From positions 1-59,229 of the forward strand of contig NZ_AEYF01000028.1 of NCBI RefSeq assembly GCF_000292525.1: a DNA stretch of 59,229 nt. Direction: 5' to 3'. The notes under the pieces were generated by a model. That model was not told where the DNA came from. It did no database searches and worked only from the letters and a program-made list of their open reading frames with translations. A program made the position numbers and the translations under genes. Below, one piece after another: positions 17,335 through 26,499 of this stretch (the stretch's first letter is position 1; each line of letters begins with the position of its first letter). The stretch is from Rhizobium sp. CCGE 510 (lineage in GTDB: Bacteria; Pseudomonadota; Alphaproteobacteria; Rhizobiales; Rhizobiaceae).

Positions 17335-19023
17335 ATGACCTTTTTCATTCATGCCCTGCAGAACTATCCGGAAATCGCTATATTCCTAGCGCTGGCCATC
17401 GGCTTCTGGTTCGGCAAGCTCACACTCGGATCGTTCAGCCTCGGCGTCGTCACCAGCTCGCTATTCGCAGGCCTCCTGATCGGCCAGCTTCACATCACGA
17501 TCGACCCGATCGTCGGCTCGATCTTCTTCACAATGTTTCTGTTCGCGGTCGGATATGAGGTTGGCCCCCCACTCATTCATGGGCTCAAGACCATCGGTCT
17601 GCCCCAAATCCTGTTTACGGTCTGCGTCTGTATCAGCGCGGTAGCAACGACCTACGCGGTGTCGCTTGTTCTCGGCTACGACAAGGGCCTTTCCAGTGGG
17701 CTGCTCGCCGGCGCGACGACCAATTCCGGCACGCTAGGCGTTGCCACTGCGACCCTTCGGCAGCTGGCAGGCGAGCCTGGGAAAAGCACGACGCTGATCG
17801 GCCTGGCCACGCTTGCCTACGCCGTCTCTTATCCCTTCGGAACTGCCGGATCGGCTTGGTTCCTGGCACGGCTTGCACCGAAGATCATGGGCATCGATCT
17901 CGTTCGGGCCTGTGCCGATTACGACGCAAAGCATGGGGGTGCCAAACCGGAGGCAGGCGTTTTTTCCGCTTATCGGCCGATCGCGGTGCGGGCCTATGCC
18001 ATCAAGCGCGGCACGTTCGACGATTGCACGGCCGGCGATCTCGAAGCGCGATTCAACGACCCGCAGATATTCGTGACCCGCGCACGCAAGGGAGCGGAGG
18101 TCATCGATTGTGATGCTCAAACGTCGTTGGCCGGTGTGACCGAGATCGCCGTTGCAGCGCCGCCGCAGACCCTGCTGACGCTTCAAGGCCGGTTTGGCAC
18201 GGAGATCGACGACGCCGACTTGCTCGACTATTCGGCCGAAATCGTCGAGGTAGTGATGACCAATAAATCGCTGATCGGCAAGACGATCGTGCAATTGCGG
18301 ACTCAAGAGTTGCTTCCGGCGGGCCACGGTGTCTTCCTTCGCCATTTGATGCGATCGGGCGAGGCTCTTCCGCTGCTGGACGATCTTACCATCGAACGCG
18401 GCGATGTGCTGACCATCAGAGGCGCCAAGCGCGATGTCGCGCGCATAGCCGAGCGTCTTGGTTACCCCGACCGTCCGACCGATCAGACGGATATTCTCTT
18501 CATGTGCCTTGGTATTGTTCTTGGCGGGTTGCTGGGAGCCATCAGCATTCCCGTCGGCGGTGTCACGCTCAGCGCAAGCCCGAGCGTCGGCGCCTTGCTG
18601 GGCGGCCTGGCCTGCGGCTATCTCCGCTCGGTCCACCGGTCCTTCGGCCGCATCCCTTCTCCGGCCCTATGGGTGTTCAACAATCTCGGCCTAAATGGCT
18701 TCGTCGCCGTCGTCGGCATCAGCGCCGGTCCGGGGCTGGTCGCCGGCCTTGCCACGCATGGTGCCGGCCTTGTGCTGGCGGGGATCGTTGTTTCGCTGGT
18801 TCCCTTGATCGTCGCTCTAGCGCTCGGGCGCTACGTCTTCAAATTCCATCCCGCCATCCTTTTCGGCGCTTCGGCCGGGGCGCGCTCAAGCACGGCGTCG
18901 ATCGGTATGCTGATGGAGGTCGCCGGCAGCAAGACACCGCTGCTCGGCTACGCGATACCCTATGCGACCAGCCGTATTCTGCTGGCGCTGTGCGGCGTCG
19001 TCATCGTGTTGGTCGTCCACTAA
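17335..19023 (+). CDS. aspT: aspartate:alanine exchanger family transporter
   Basis: The product has 562 residues from the ATG at 17335, preceded by AAAGAGGTATTGCC. It starts with hydrophobic segments (NYPEIAIFLALAIGFWFGKL, LGVVTSSLFAGLLIG), has a central soluble part of about 180 residues with two RCK-C-like stretches (about 205-375; second EVVMTNKSLIGKTIVQL), and a second hydrophobic half (FMCLGIVLGGLLG to the end). This YidE/AspT repeat layout matches the AAEx family, in which AspT swaps aspartate for alanine across the inner membrane and so builds proton-motive force. A 216-bp gap separates it from fumC. Substrates are by family only. Confidence 0.88.
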   Translation: MTFFIHALQNYPEIAIFLALAIGFWFGKLTLGSFSLGVVTSSLFAGLLIGQLHITIDPIVGSIFFTMFLFAVGYEVGPPLIHGLKTIGLPQILFTVCVCISAVATTYAVSLVLGYDKGLSSGLLAGATTNSGTLGVATATLRQLAGEPGKSTTLIGLATLAYAVSYPFGTAGSAWFLARLAPKIMGIDLVRACADYDAKHGGAKPEAGVFSAYRPIAVRAYAIKRGTFDDCTAGDLEARFNDPQIFVTRARKGAEVIDCDAQTSLAGVTEIAVAAPPQTLLTLQGRFGTEIDDADLLDYSAEIVEVVMTNKSLIGKTIVQLRTQELLPAGHGVFLRHLMRSGEALPLLDDLTIERGDVLTIRGAKRDVARIAERLGYPDRPTDQTDILFMCLGIVLGGLLGAISIPVGGVTLSASPSVGALLGGLACGYLRSVHRSFGRIPSPALWVFNNLGLNGFVAVVGISAGPGLVAGLATHGAGLVLAGIVVSLVPLIVALALGRYVFKFHPAILFGASAGARSSTASIGMLMEVAGSKTPLLGYAIPYATSRILLALCGVVIVLVVH

Positions 19024-19024
19024 C

Positions 19025-21169
19025 ATGACAATGACCGAAGACACGCAGCCACCTGATCAACACGGCGGCACGCATCCCGTCAGCGCAACCGGCTCACGCT
19101 TCCTAGCGCGGGTCGCTCGCTTTCTCGAGGCTCATTCCATCTCCCTGACGCCTGAGCAGTTGGGGTTGATGGAAGGCCTGCGCGCAGCCACCGCCGTTGT
19201 GACCCTTGTCGCCGCGGCCTGGGTCCTCGATTTTCCGCTCCTGTCATGGGCGGCCATCGCTGCGTTCTGGACGTTTCTTGCCGACCCTGGTGGCGCTGAC
19301 CGTACGCGGCTGACCGTGATGGGTGGATTTGCGATTTCTGGAACGATTATAACGGTGGTGGCATCATCGGCGGCCCACCTCGGCCTTCCGGTCGCAGCAA
19401 CCGCGATCTTCGCCCTGGTGTTTCTCTGCTCCTTGAGCCGGGCGCTGGGGACAGACGGCATCCAGCCGGGCATCCTGGCAAGCGTGGTTGCCGTGGTCGC
19501 CGTCAGCTATCCCAATGAGCCCTTACAAGCAGTCGAGCTTTCTGCAATTTTTCTCGGCGGTTCCTTATGGGCCATGATCTTATGCTTGCTGGTGTGGCGG
19601 ATTCATCCCCATGCTCCGATTCGTCGGTCCGTCGTGGCCGTCTATGAACGCCTCCTCGACATGGCGTCGGACATGCGTCGTTCGCTTTGCGCTCGGCAGG
19701 CTGTGCACGCGATCGGAGACAACCTGAAAGCCGATCATCAACGTTCGATCCGAAACGCCATCGAGCGAACCTACGCGCTTATGGCACGGCTGCCCGACAA
19801 GCACGACGCGGAGCGCAACGCCTTATCGGCGGCACTGGATCTTGCCGATCAGATGTTCGCAGCCTTGATTGCGATCGAGCACCACGCCTGCCGGGCTCAC
19901 CAGACAGACACAGACGACGCGCAACGGCTCCTCGACCGCATCGTGGTGTTACTCAGCGAGTTCCGGCGCCAGAGCGCAAGGAAAGCGCCCGACGGCAGAT
20001 CAGTCGCGGCGATCGCCGCTATCGGCGCCAATGGCGCATCGAGCGATCCCTTGTTGGCAAAAATCAGTGCCCGGTGCACAGCTGCGTCCGTCGCTGCGGC
20101 CCGTCGATGGACACCAGTCACCGAAAGCGACATCCCGAACACGGCCGCAGCCAGCCCAGGGCCTAGGCCGATGCGGTATTCGCTTGCGCCTGCCGTCGTG
20201 CATCACGCGCTGCGCACCGCAATCGCCGTCGGCGCAGCCTTCGTGATCGCGGAACAACTGGATCTCGCCTACTCATACTGGGCAACGATGGCAGCAGTGG
20301 TCGTCATGCAGCCGGGAACGTCCGCCACCTGGTGGCGAAGCGCCGAGAGAATGGTGGGCAGCATTGTTGGCGGCGCGGCTGCCGCCGCATCACTCGTGAT
20401 GTTTCACATACCCGGCGCGCTGCTGCTGATCATTTTTCCGGCCGCCGCTGCAACAATTGCGCTGCGTTCCGTCAGCTATACGCTCTATGTCGCGTTCCTG
20501 ACGCCACTCTTCATCTTCATGTCAGAGCTTCTGCACCCGGGCCACGGCGTCGCCTGGGCGCGCGCGCTCGACAATATCGTCGGCGCGATGATCGGGATCG
20601 GCGTAAGTTCGATATGGTCGACGCGGCTAAAAGACGAGATGGATGTGGCGCTCAAGGGTGCAGTGACAGCCAACCTCGACTATGTCCGATTGGCCACAAG
20701 CGGCGATCATGCCGGCGAATCTGATGTCGTGATGGCGCTCCGCATGGCCGGTGTTGCGAGCACGGCCGCGGAAATCAACTGCCGCAGGCTTTCGCTGGAG
20801 GGTCGCCGATACAGAGCTCAACTGGATGAGGTTCAGTGTGTGCTGTGGTCTCTGCGTGAGCTGGCCGGAGCTGCGACCGTGCTGTGGTTCGAAGGGGAGC
20901 CAACGTGCTCTGTTGATGAACGGCAACTGATCGCCGACATTTACCGCCTTTTGCACGCGCCGGCAGCTTGTACCACTCACCCGGTCAGCGACATCGTAGC
21001 GGATGGTGAGGATCGAGGGGCGAGCAAGCTCACGCAATGCCTCAGCGCCCTGAGTCTTACGCTCGTCTGTTATATGGCGGCAAAGTATCAGTTTCTATCG
21101 CCGCGCAACCGCCTAACGCCCTATGATGCCGCTTCCAGCCTGCGACAAAAGAGGAACGCCGGATCGTAG
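19025..21169 (+). CDS. FUSC family efflux membrane protein
   Basis: The product has 714 residues from the ATG at 19025, one base after the antiporter stop, so the genes are translationally linked. Two hydrophobic blocks (about 55-190 and 390-540) each precede a cytosolic helical domain, the layout of FUSC/YccS/AaeB proteins. The second block contains WATMAAVVVMQPGTSATWWRS, typical of the family. Such proteins export fusaric acid or aromatic carboxylates, usually with a membrane-fusion partner, but no HlyD-like partner is encoded nearby. It is the last gene of the module, with no clear terminator after it. Confidence 0.88.
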   Translation: MTMTEDTQPPDQHGGTHPVSATGSRFLARVARFLEAHSISLTPEQLGLMEGLRAATAVVTLVAAAWVLDFPLLSWAAIAAFWTFLADPGGADRTRLTVMGGFAISGTIITVVASSAAHLGLPVAATAIFALVFLCSLSRALGTDGIQPGILASVVAVVAVSYPNEPLQAVELSAIFLGGSLWAMILCLLVWRIHPHAPIRRSVVAVYERLLDMASDMRRSLCARQAVHAIGDNLKADHQRSIRNAIERTYALMARLPDKHDAERNALSAALDLADQMFAALIAIEHHACRAHQTDTDDAQRLLDRIVVLLSEFRRQSARKAPDGRSVAAIAAIGANGASSDPLLAKISARCTAASVAAARRWTPVTESDIPNTAAASPGPRPMRYSLAPAVVHHALRTAIAVGAAFVIAEQLDLAYSYWATMAAVVVMQPGTSATWWRSAERMVGSIVGGAAAAASLVMFHIPGALLLIIFPAAAATIALRSVSYTLYVAFLTPLFIFMSELLHPGHGVAWARALDNIVGAMIGIGVSSIWSTRLKDEMDVALKGAVTANLDYVRLATSGDHAGESDVVMALRMAGVASTAAEINCRRLSLEGRRYRAQLDEVQCVLWSLRELAGAATVLWFEGEPTCSVDERQLIADIYRLLHAPAACTTHPVSDIVADGEDRGASKLTQCLSALSLTLVCYMAAKYQFLSPRNRLTPYDAASSLRQKRNAGS

Positions 21170-21418
21170 GACGATTCGGCTTCAGGTTAGGCCTGGATGA
21201 CGGCGAGGATATCAGCGTTGATGTGATATTTAAAAGGGTGACGAATAGATCGCTTATCGAGGATGCAGCGCGCATTTGGTACTCCGATACCGTGGTGCAA
21301 AAGTGCTTCTTCGGATCGAGGATGTTGCGGACACTGCGCCATCGGCATTGACGCCGAAGCTGCTGTTGCGTTGGCCCGGCGCCACCGGGAGGTCAAGCGG
21401 CGCCGGATGCTATTTCAG

Positions 21419-21736
21419 CTATTCCGTGCAGACTTTGACGCGGTAGGGGTCGCCCCAATCGTCGCGCCGCCATTCGAGGTGGCAATAGGACGGCCGGTCA
21501 TAGGTCCGGTAGACCGGATAGGGGCGATAAGCGGGATAGGCGGGGTAGGCAGGATAAGCGGGATAGGCCGGGCGTGCGGCCTCGGACAGTAGAGCGCCGC
21601 CGACGACGCCGGCGGCAAGGCCGCCCCAAAAGGCATCGCGTGGACGGGCATCGGCGGTGGTAGCGGTGGCGAGTGAGGCGCCGGCAAGGGTCAGCGCGAT
21701 CAGGCCCGTCGCCATGGTCTTATGAAGAACGGACAT
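21419..21736 (-). CDS. small exported protein with PAY repeats
   Basis: The product has 105 residues. A signal peptide is seen (MSVLHKTMATGLIALTLAGASLATATTADA, cleavage expected after ADA). A glycine-zipper-like stretch FWGGLAAGVVGGALL comes next, then four PAY units (PAYPAYPAYPAY), and a C-terminal domain with two Cys (CHLEWRRDDWGDPYRVKVC) that may form a disulfide. This design recurs in rhizobial envelope proteins of unknown function. The codon repeats encode the PAY units as near-identical 9-base blocks at about 21528-21570. Ribosome-binding site: AAGGAAAATAGC before the ATG. Confidence 0.82.
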   Translation of the reverse strand: MSVLHKTMATGLIALTLAGASLATATTADARPRDAFWGGLAAGVVGGALLSEAARPAYPAYPAYPAYPAYRPYPVYRTYDRPSYCHLEWRRDDWGDPYRVKVCTE

Positions 21737-22077
21737 GCTATTTTCCTTGATTTAGACTGGCTTCCATAAAGCCATGTCCAGACTCCGCCCGGATCGCGGC
21801 GGCGCGATGGCCGCGCAAGCGCTTCCGGCATTAAATTTTCGTTATGATTTCAACAGGTCCCGGCAGGGGATGGAATGATGCATCGGGTGGCATTGCCGCC
21901 GATGTCGCCGTTTTTAAAGTCTCGTGCAAGGTCGGGCTGCCGATGTGAGGCGGTTTCAGCCTGGTGAGCCGGCTCGTAAAATTCCCTCGCTGAAACTTAT
22001 GGTTAAAACCTTGTTAAAAGCCTTGGTGTTACAGTCATTGTAGTTGATATTTCATTCATTGCGGGAGCGACAATTTC
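21737..22077. other. divergent intergenic region
   Basis: About 340 bases between the small exported protein (minus) and the hybrid kinase (plus). No gene is supported. The right end is AT-rich (from about 21990) and should hold the promoter of the kinase gene; no clear operator was identified. Confidence 0.45.
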
Positions 22078-25000
22078 TTGAAATCAACCGGGGACATTCT
22101 GGAATTGGCCTGCCGCCGGATCGCTGATCTGGACACCCCGGCCTATGTCAAGAACAGCGAGCTGCGCTATGTCGCCGTCAACGAGGCCTATGCCGATTTC
22201 CTGGGCCGCGAGATTTCCGATTTCATCGGCCGGCGCAGCCGTGAGCTGTTCGACCGTCCCGAGGAAGAGGAGCGGGAGGATAGGGAACGCCGCGCGCTGG
22301 TATTCGGTAGCGAGGAAAACGCCATCTGCTTCGATGCAGCAGGCCTCGGCCATGAGCGCATCCAGATCGAAAGCTTCTCGCCGTCGCCGGAGCGGGCCTA
22401 TGTGCTCGGTATCTTCGAAGTGCGCGAGCATCCACGCCGCGCGGTTGACGGCAGGCGGATTGCTGGTGATCCCGGGATCGCTGGCGACCCCGGGATTTCG
22501 GCCGATTTTGCCCGCGTGCGTGAGGCGCTGGAAAAGCTTGCTCATCCGATCGGCATCTTTGCCGGGGATGGACGCCCTTTGATCGTCAATGCCGCCTATC
22601 GCAACGGCGCAAAGCCAGCTGCTCCCAGCGATATGGGCTGGCACGAGAGCGTCAACGAACGCGATCTGTTGCGCACCATCATGGAGGACCTGCCGGTCGC
22701 GGTTTTCGTGCGCGACGATAAACACCGCCTCGTCTATGCCAACCAATATTACGAGACCTTCGGTGGCTATGACCGCTCCCAGGTGCTGGGGATGACCGAG
22801 CACGAAATGTTCGGGCCAGAGGAGGGAGAGGCGATCTATCAGGAAAACCGCCTGGCGCTGGAAGACGGCCTGTCGAAGGAAATCGAAAGCCAGATGCCGG
22901 GCAAGGATGGCCGCATTCATCCGCTTATCTCGCGGGTCAACCGCGTCGTGACGGCGGATGGGCGCACCTATGTCGTCGGCTCCTTTTCCGATATCGCGCC
23001 GCTCAAGGAGCGGGAGAAGGCACTGATCGAGGCGAAGAAGCAGGAGGAGGTGCTGCATCGGGATATCGAGAGCATCCTGCGCTCGCTGCCGATTGGGGTG
23101 CTGATCCTCGATAACGATCACCGGATTCTCTCCGTCAATGACGAATTCTACAGCATCTGGGAGCTGCCGCTCGACGACCGCTTCGACGGCCGCCCCTTCA
23201 TCGACGTCATTCGCCGCAATGACGAGCTCGGCCGCTACGACGGCACGCAGACGCCGGAAGAGATCTACGCTTTTCGCAAGCACCTGTTCGAGACCGACGA
23301 GCCGGAGCCGATCGAGCTCGGCTGGGCGGGCGGCAAATCCGTCATCTTCGACAGCCGCCGCATCTCCAACGACCGCATCCTGCTGACCTATGCCGACATC
23401 TCGGCGGTGCGCGAGCGGGAAAAGGAAATTCACGAGACCCGCGCCGCGCTGGAGCGGGTCGGCGAAATGATGCGCGATGCGACGCATGCGATGTCGCAGG
23501 GTCTTGCCATCGTCCAGGACGGCATCATCAGGATGTCCAATGAGGCGATGGCGGATATCCTGCAAATCCCGCCCGCCTATATCGAGGCCGGGCAGGGCTG
23601 GCTCGGCATGTTCGAATTCTGCGCGGCGCGCGGCGATTTTCATGATGCGGCGGACGAGATCCTTGAGGGCTGGCGCGCCAATATCGCTGCCAAGCTGCCG
23701 ATTTCCACCGTCTTCCATGTCGGCGGCGAGCGCTGGGTGAACATGGACGCGACGGTCAGCACCGGGCAGCACTGGGTGGCGCTCTTTACCGACGTCACCG
23801 AACTCATGAGCCGCGAGGAGGAGCTGCGCCATTTGCTCTCGCGCGCCGAGGCCGCCGATCGGGCCAAATCCGAGTTCCTCGCCAATATGAGCCACGAGAT
23901 CCGCACGCCGATGAACGGCGTGCTCGGCATGGCGGAATTGCTTGCCAAGACCAATCTCGATACGCGCCAGAAGACCTTCGTCGACATCATCGTCAAATCC
24001 GGCAATGCGCTGCTGACGATCATCAACGACATCCTCGACTTCTCGAAGATCGACGCCGGGCAGATGAAACTGCGCAGAGCCGCCTTCGACATCACCGAAG
24101 CGGTGGAGGACGTGGCGACACTGCTATCCTCGCATGCTGCCGAAAAGAACATCGAGCTCCTGGTGCGGGCCGCACCCGATCTGCCCGCCGCCGTGATCGG
24201 CGATGCCGGCCGTTTCCGCCAGATCGTCACCAATCTCGTCGGCAACGCCGTCAAGTTCACCGAGCGGGGCCATGTCTTCGTCGATGTCGGTTTCCAGACG
24301 GTTGCCGGCGGCGAGATCATGGCGAGCATCCGCATCGAGGATACCGGTATCGGCATCCCGCGCGAAAAGCTCGAATCGGTCTTCGACAAGTTTTCGCAGG
24401 TCGACGCCTCCTCGACCCGCCGGCATGAGGGAACGGGTCTCGGGCTTGCGATCACCGCCGGCCTCGTCGATCTCTTCGGCGGCTATCTCAATGTCGAGAG
24501 CGAATGGAGCAAGGGCTCGGTCTTCACCGTCAATCTCCCCTTTGCGGTGGCCGCAGCCCGCCTCGAGCCGAAACCACTGCCGATCAACGTGCAGGGCGCC
24601 CGCATCCTCGTCGTCGACGACAATGACGTGAACCGGCGCATCCTCACCGAGCAGCTTTCACTCTGGGGCTTTGACGGCGTGGCCGCCGAAGGCGGCGGCA
24701 CCGGTCTTGCGATCCTGGAAGCGGCGGCCGATCTCGGCATTACCGTCGATGCCGTCGTGCTCGATTATCACATGCCCGATATGAACGGCGCCGATGTCGC
24801 GCGCCGGCTGCGCGCCGATCCCCGCTTCGCCGAGCTGCCGATCATCTTTCTGACGTCGATGGATATCTCAGGCACAGAAAAGGAATTCGCGGCACTGAAC
24901 GGTCATGCGCATCTGATGAAGCCGGCGCGCGCCAACGTGCTGCGCAATACCGTCGTCGAGGTCGTCCGCGCCGGCCGCGTGAAGCAGGTTTCAGAAGCCG

Positions 25001-25482
25001 AGATCGCCCGGCTGCAGGCGCAGGCGGTGGTGCCGGCACCGCCTGAGCCTGAGCCGGTGCCGCAGCAGCGGGCGACCGAATTCGTCGATGTGCTCGTTGC
25101 CGAGGACAACGAGGTCAACCAGATCGTCTTTACCCAGATCCTGCAAGGAACGGGCCTTTCCTTCCTCGTCGTCGACAATGGCGAGCTCGCGGTCGCCGCC
25201 TGGGAACGGCACACGCCGCGCATCATCATGATGGACGTCTCGATGCCCGTCATGAACGGCCATGAGGCGACCCGAACGATCCGTGCGCGCGAAAAAGGGC
25301 AGGGCCACCGCGTGCCGATCATCGGTGTCACCGCCCATGCGCTCGAAAGCGACCGCGACCTCTGTCTCGACGCCGGCATGGACGACTACATGTCGAAGCC
25401 GATCAGCCCGGAATTGTTGGAAGAGAAGATCCGGCAATGGCTCGTCAAGGACGAGCAGCAGCCGGGGCGCACCAGCTACTGA
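22078..25482 (+). CDS. hybrid sensor histidine kinase / response regulator
   Basis: The product has 1134 residues and probably starts at TTG 22078, with GCGGGAG about 10 bases upstream. There are no membrane segments, so it should be cytosolic. About four PAS-like modules come first (about 10-110, 205-320, 340-450, 480-585), with a short duplicated GDPGI stretch in the linker near 140. A HisKA domain follows with NMSHEIRTPMNGVLG (His at about 605), an ATPase (NLVGNAVKFTERG, DTGIGIP, GTGLGLAI), and two receiver domains with Asp in VVLDYHMPDMNG (about 900) and IIMMDVSMPVMNG (about 1055). The signal is unknown. It stands alone; the output partner must be elsewhere. Confidence 0.92.
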   Translation: MKSTGDILELACRRIADLDTPAYVKNSELRYVAVNEAYADFLGREISDFIGRRSRELFDRPEEEEREDRERRALVFGSEENAICFDAAGLGHERIQIESFSPSPERAYVLGIFEVREHPRRAVDGRRIAGDPGIAGDPGISADFARVREALEKLAHPIGIFAGDGRPLIVNAAYRNGAKPAAPSDMGWHESVNERDLLRTIMEDLPVAVFVRDDKHRLVYANQYYETFGGYDRSQVLGMTEHEMFGPEEGEAIYQENRLALEDGLSKEIESQMPGKDGRIHPLISRVNRVVTADGRTYVVGSFSDIAPLKEREKALIEAKKQEEVLHRDIESILRSLPIGVLILDNDHRILSVNDEFYSIWELPLDDRFDGRPFIDVIRRNDELGRYDGTQTPEEIYAFRKHLFETDEPEPIELGWAGGKSVIFDSRRISNDRILLTYADISAVREREKEIHETRAALERVGEMMRDATHAMSQGLAIVQDGIIRMSNEAMADILQIPPAYIEAGQGWLGMFEFCAARGDFHDAADEILEGWRANIAAKLPISTVFHVGGERWVNMDATVSTGQHWVALFTDVTELMSREEELRHLLSRAEAADRAKSEFLANMSHEIRTPMNGVLGMAELLAKTNLDTRQKTFVDIIVKSGNALLTIINDILDFSKIDAGQMKLRRAAFDITEAVEDVATLLSSHAAEKNIELLVRAAPDLPAAVIGDAGRFRQIVTNLVGNAVKFTERGHVFVDVGFQTVAGGEIMASIRIEDTGIGIPREKLESVFDKFSQVDASSTRRHEGTGLGLAITAGLVDLFGGYLNVESEWSKGSVFTVNLPFAVAAARLEPKPLPINVQGARILVVDDNDVNRRILTEQLSLWGFDGVAAEGGGTGLAILEAAADLGITVDAVVLDYHMPDMNGADVARRLRADPRFAELPIIFLTSMDISGTEKEFAALNGHAHLMKPARANVLRNTVVEVVRAGRVKQVSEAEIARLQAQAVVPAPPEPEPVPQQRATEFVDVLVAEDNEVNQIVFTQILQGTGLSFLVVDNGELAVAAWERHTPRIIMMDVSMPVMNGHEATRTIRAREKGQGHRVPIIGVTAHALESDRDLCLDAGMDDYMSKPISPELLEEKIRQWLVKDEQQPGRTSY

Positions 25483-25504
25483 TCTCAGTGGGAAAACAGG
25501 ATGC

Positions 25505-25699
25505 TTACGAACCGCAGTCGTATTTGGCTGTCAGGCGCGATGCGACATCGCCTTTAGGCTTGAGGCGGCCCGCTTCCGCGTCGGCGATACCCCGGCCGAT
25601 TGCCAGATCGAGCGTCATCAGCCGTTTTTCCCGTTCCGATTTCACACGGTCATCCATGTGGTTTTGGAGTTGCGGGTCAGAGTTCGCGTTATCTGCCAT
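25505..25699 (-). CDS. small antitoxin-like protein, no toxin next to it
   Basis: The product has 64 residues from the ATG at 25699, 6 bases after AAAAGGA; an ATG at 25705 touches that site and is less likely. The C-terminal half (LDLAIGRGIADAEAGRLKPKGDVASRLTAKY) resembles the tail of small antitoxin proteins of alphaproteobacteria, in which ARGIADAEAGR-like stretches are common. No toxin gene adjoins it: the neighbours are the hybrid kinase and MnmD. It could equally be an unrelated conserved small protein, so the antitoxin label is weak. Confidence 0.5.
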   Translation of the reverse strand: MADNANSDPQLQNHMDDRVKSEREKRLMTLDLAIGRGIADAEAGRLKPKGDVASRLTAKYDCGS

Positions 25700-25770
25700 A
25701 TCCATTCCTTTTCGGAGATCATCGGCAAAGCGGTAACGGTTGGCAATATTGGCGATCGAATCCGGAATGT

Positions 25771-26499
25771 TTATTTGCCGGGCGCATTGATGCCGCAGAG
25801 CATTTCGCGTTTGCCGGCGAAGCCCTGGCGGCGCTCGACGGTAAAGCCTGCCGCGATGAGGTTGCGGCGCACGAAGCCGGCTGCGGCATAGGTGGCGAAA
25901 GTACCGCCGGGCGCGGTTTTTTCGTGGACGCGGCGCATCAGTTCTTCCGACCACATGTCGCCGTTGCGCGAGGGGGCGAAGCCGTCGAGATACCAGGCGT
26001 CAACGCCGGGCTTTGCCGCCAAGACCCCGTCGAGCGCTCGGCCGCAGACGACGCTGAGCCTCGTCTGGTCGTCGAGGTCGAGCGAGACGGTATCGGCTGG
26101 CGTTTGCGGCCAGGCCGCCGTCAGCGCCTGGCGTTCGGCATCGATCTCCGGCCAGTGGGACAGTGCCCGGCCGATCTCCTCGCCGCGCATCGGGTGGAGT
26201 TCGAAGGAGATGAAATGCAGATGCTGGCCGGCTGCGCGATGCTGCTTCCATTGCCGCCAGGTCTCGGCGAAGTTCAGGCCGGTGCCGAAGCCGAGTTCGC
26301 CGATCACGAACGCTCGCCGCCCGTTCCAGCGATCCGGCAGGCCGTTGCCGGCGAGGAAGACATGGCCGCATTCCAGCCGTCCGTCGGTCTGGCAATAAAA
26401 ATGATCGCCAAAGGCGGTGGAATAAGGCATATCGCCGTCGCGCCATTCGAGCGGCTGCGGCGCGCCCGCGCCAATCTGATCGGGGTTCACGTCTGTCAT
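25771..26499 (-). CDS. mnmD: tRNA (mnm5s2U34) methyltransferase, MnmD type
   Basis: The product has 242 residues. It carries the family start EWRDGDMPYSTAFGDHFYC, the SAM-binding GELGFGTGLNFAETW (about 66-80), and DAWYLDGFAPSRNGDMWSEELM (about 160-182), all hallmarks of the methyltransferase half of MnmC (DUF752). By family it methylates the aminomethyl group on wobble uridine of certain tRNAs. In E. coli this domain is fused to an FAD oxidase; here an oxidase gene lies divergently next door. Its start codon shares bases with that neighbour's start. Confidence 0.9.
   Translation of the reverse strand: MTDVNPDQIGAGAPQPLEWRDGDMPYSTAFGDHFYCQTDGRLECGHVFLAGNGLPDRWNGRRAFVIGELGFGTGLNFAETWRQWKQHRAAGQHLHFISFELHPMRGEEIGRALSHWPEIDAERQALTAAWPQTPADTVSLDLDDQTRLSVVCGRALDGVLAAKPGVDAWYLDGFAPSRNGDMWSEELMRRVHEKTAPGGTFATYAAAGFVRRNLIAAGFTVERRQGFAGKREMLCGINAPGK

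Noticed and set aside
22084..23895. A 603-codon minus-strand frame opposite the hybrid kinase
   Set aside because: Antisense shadow of the PAS region; no start site or domain.
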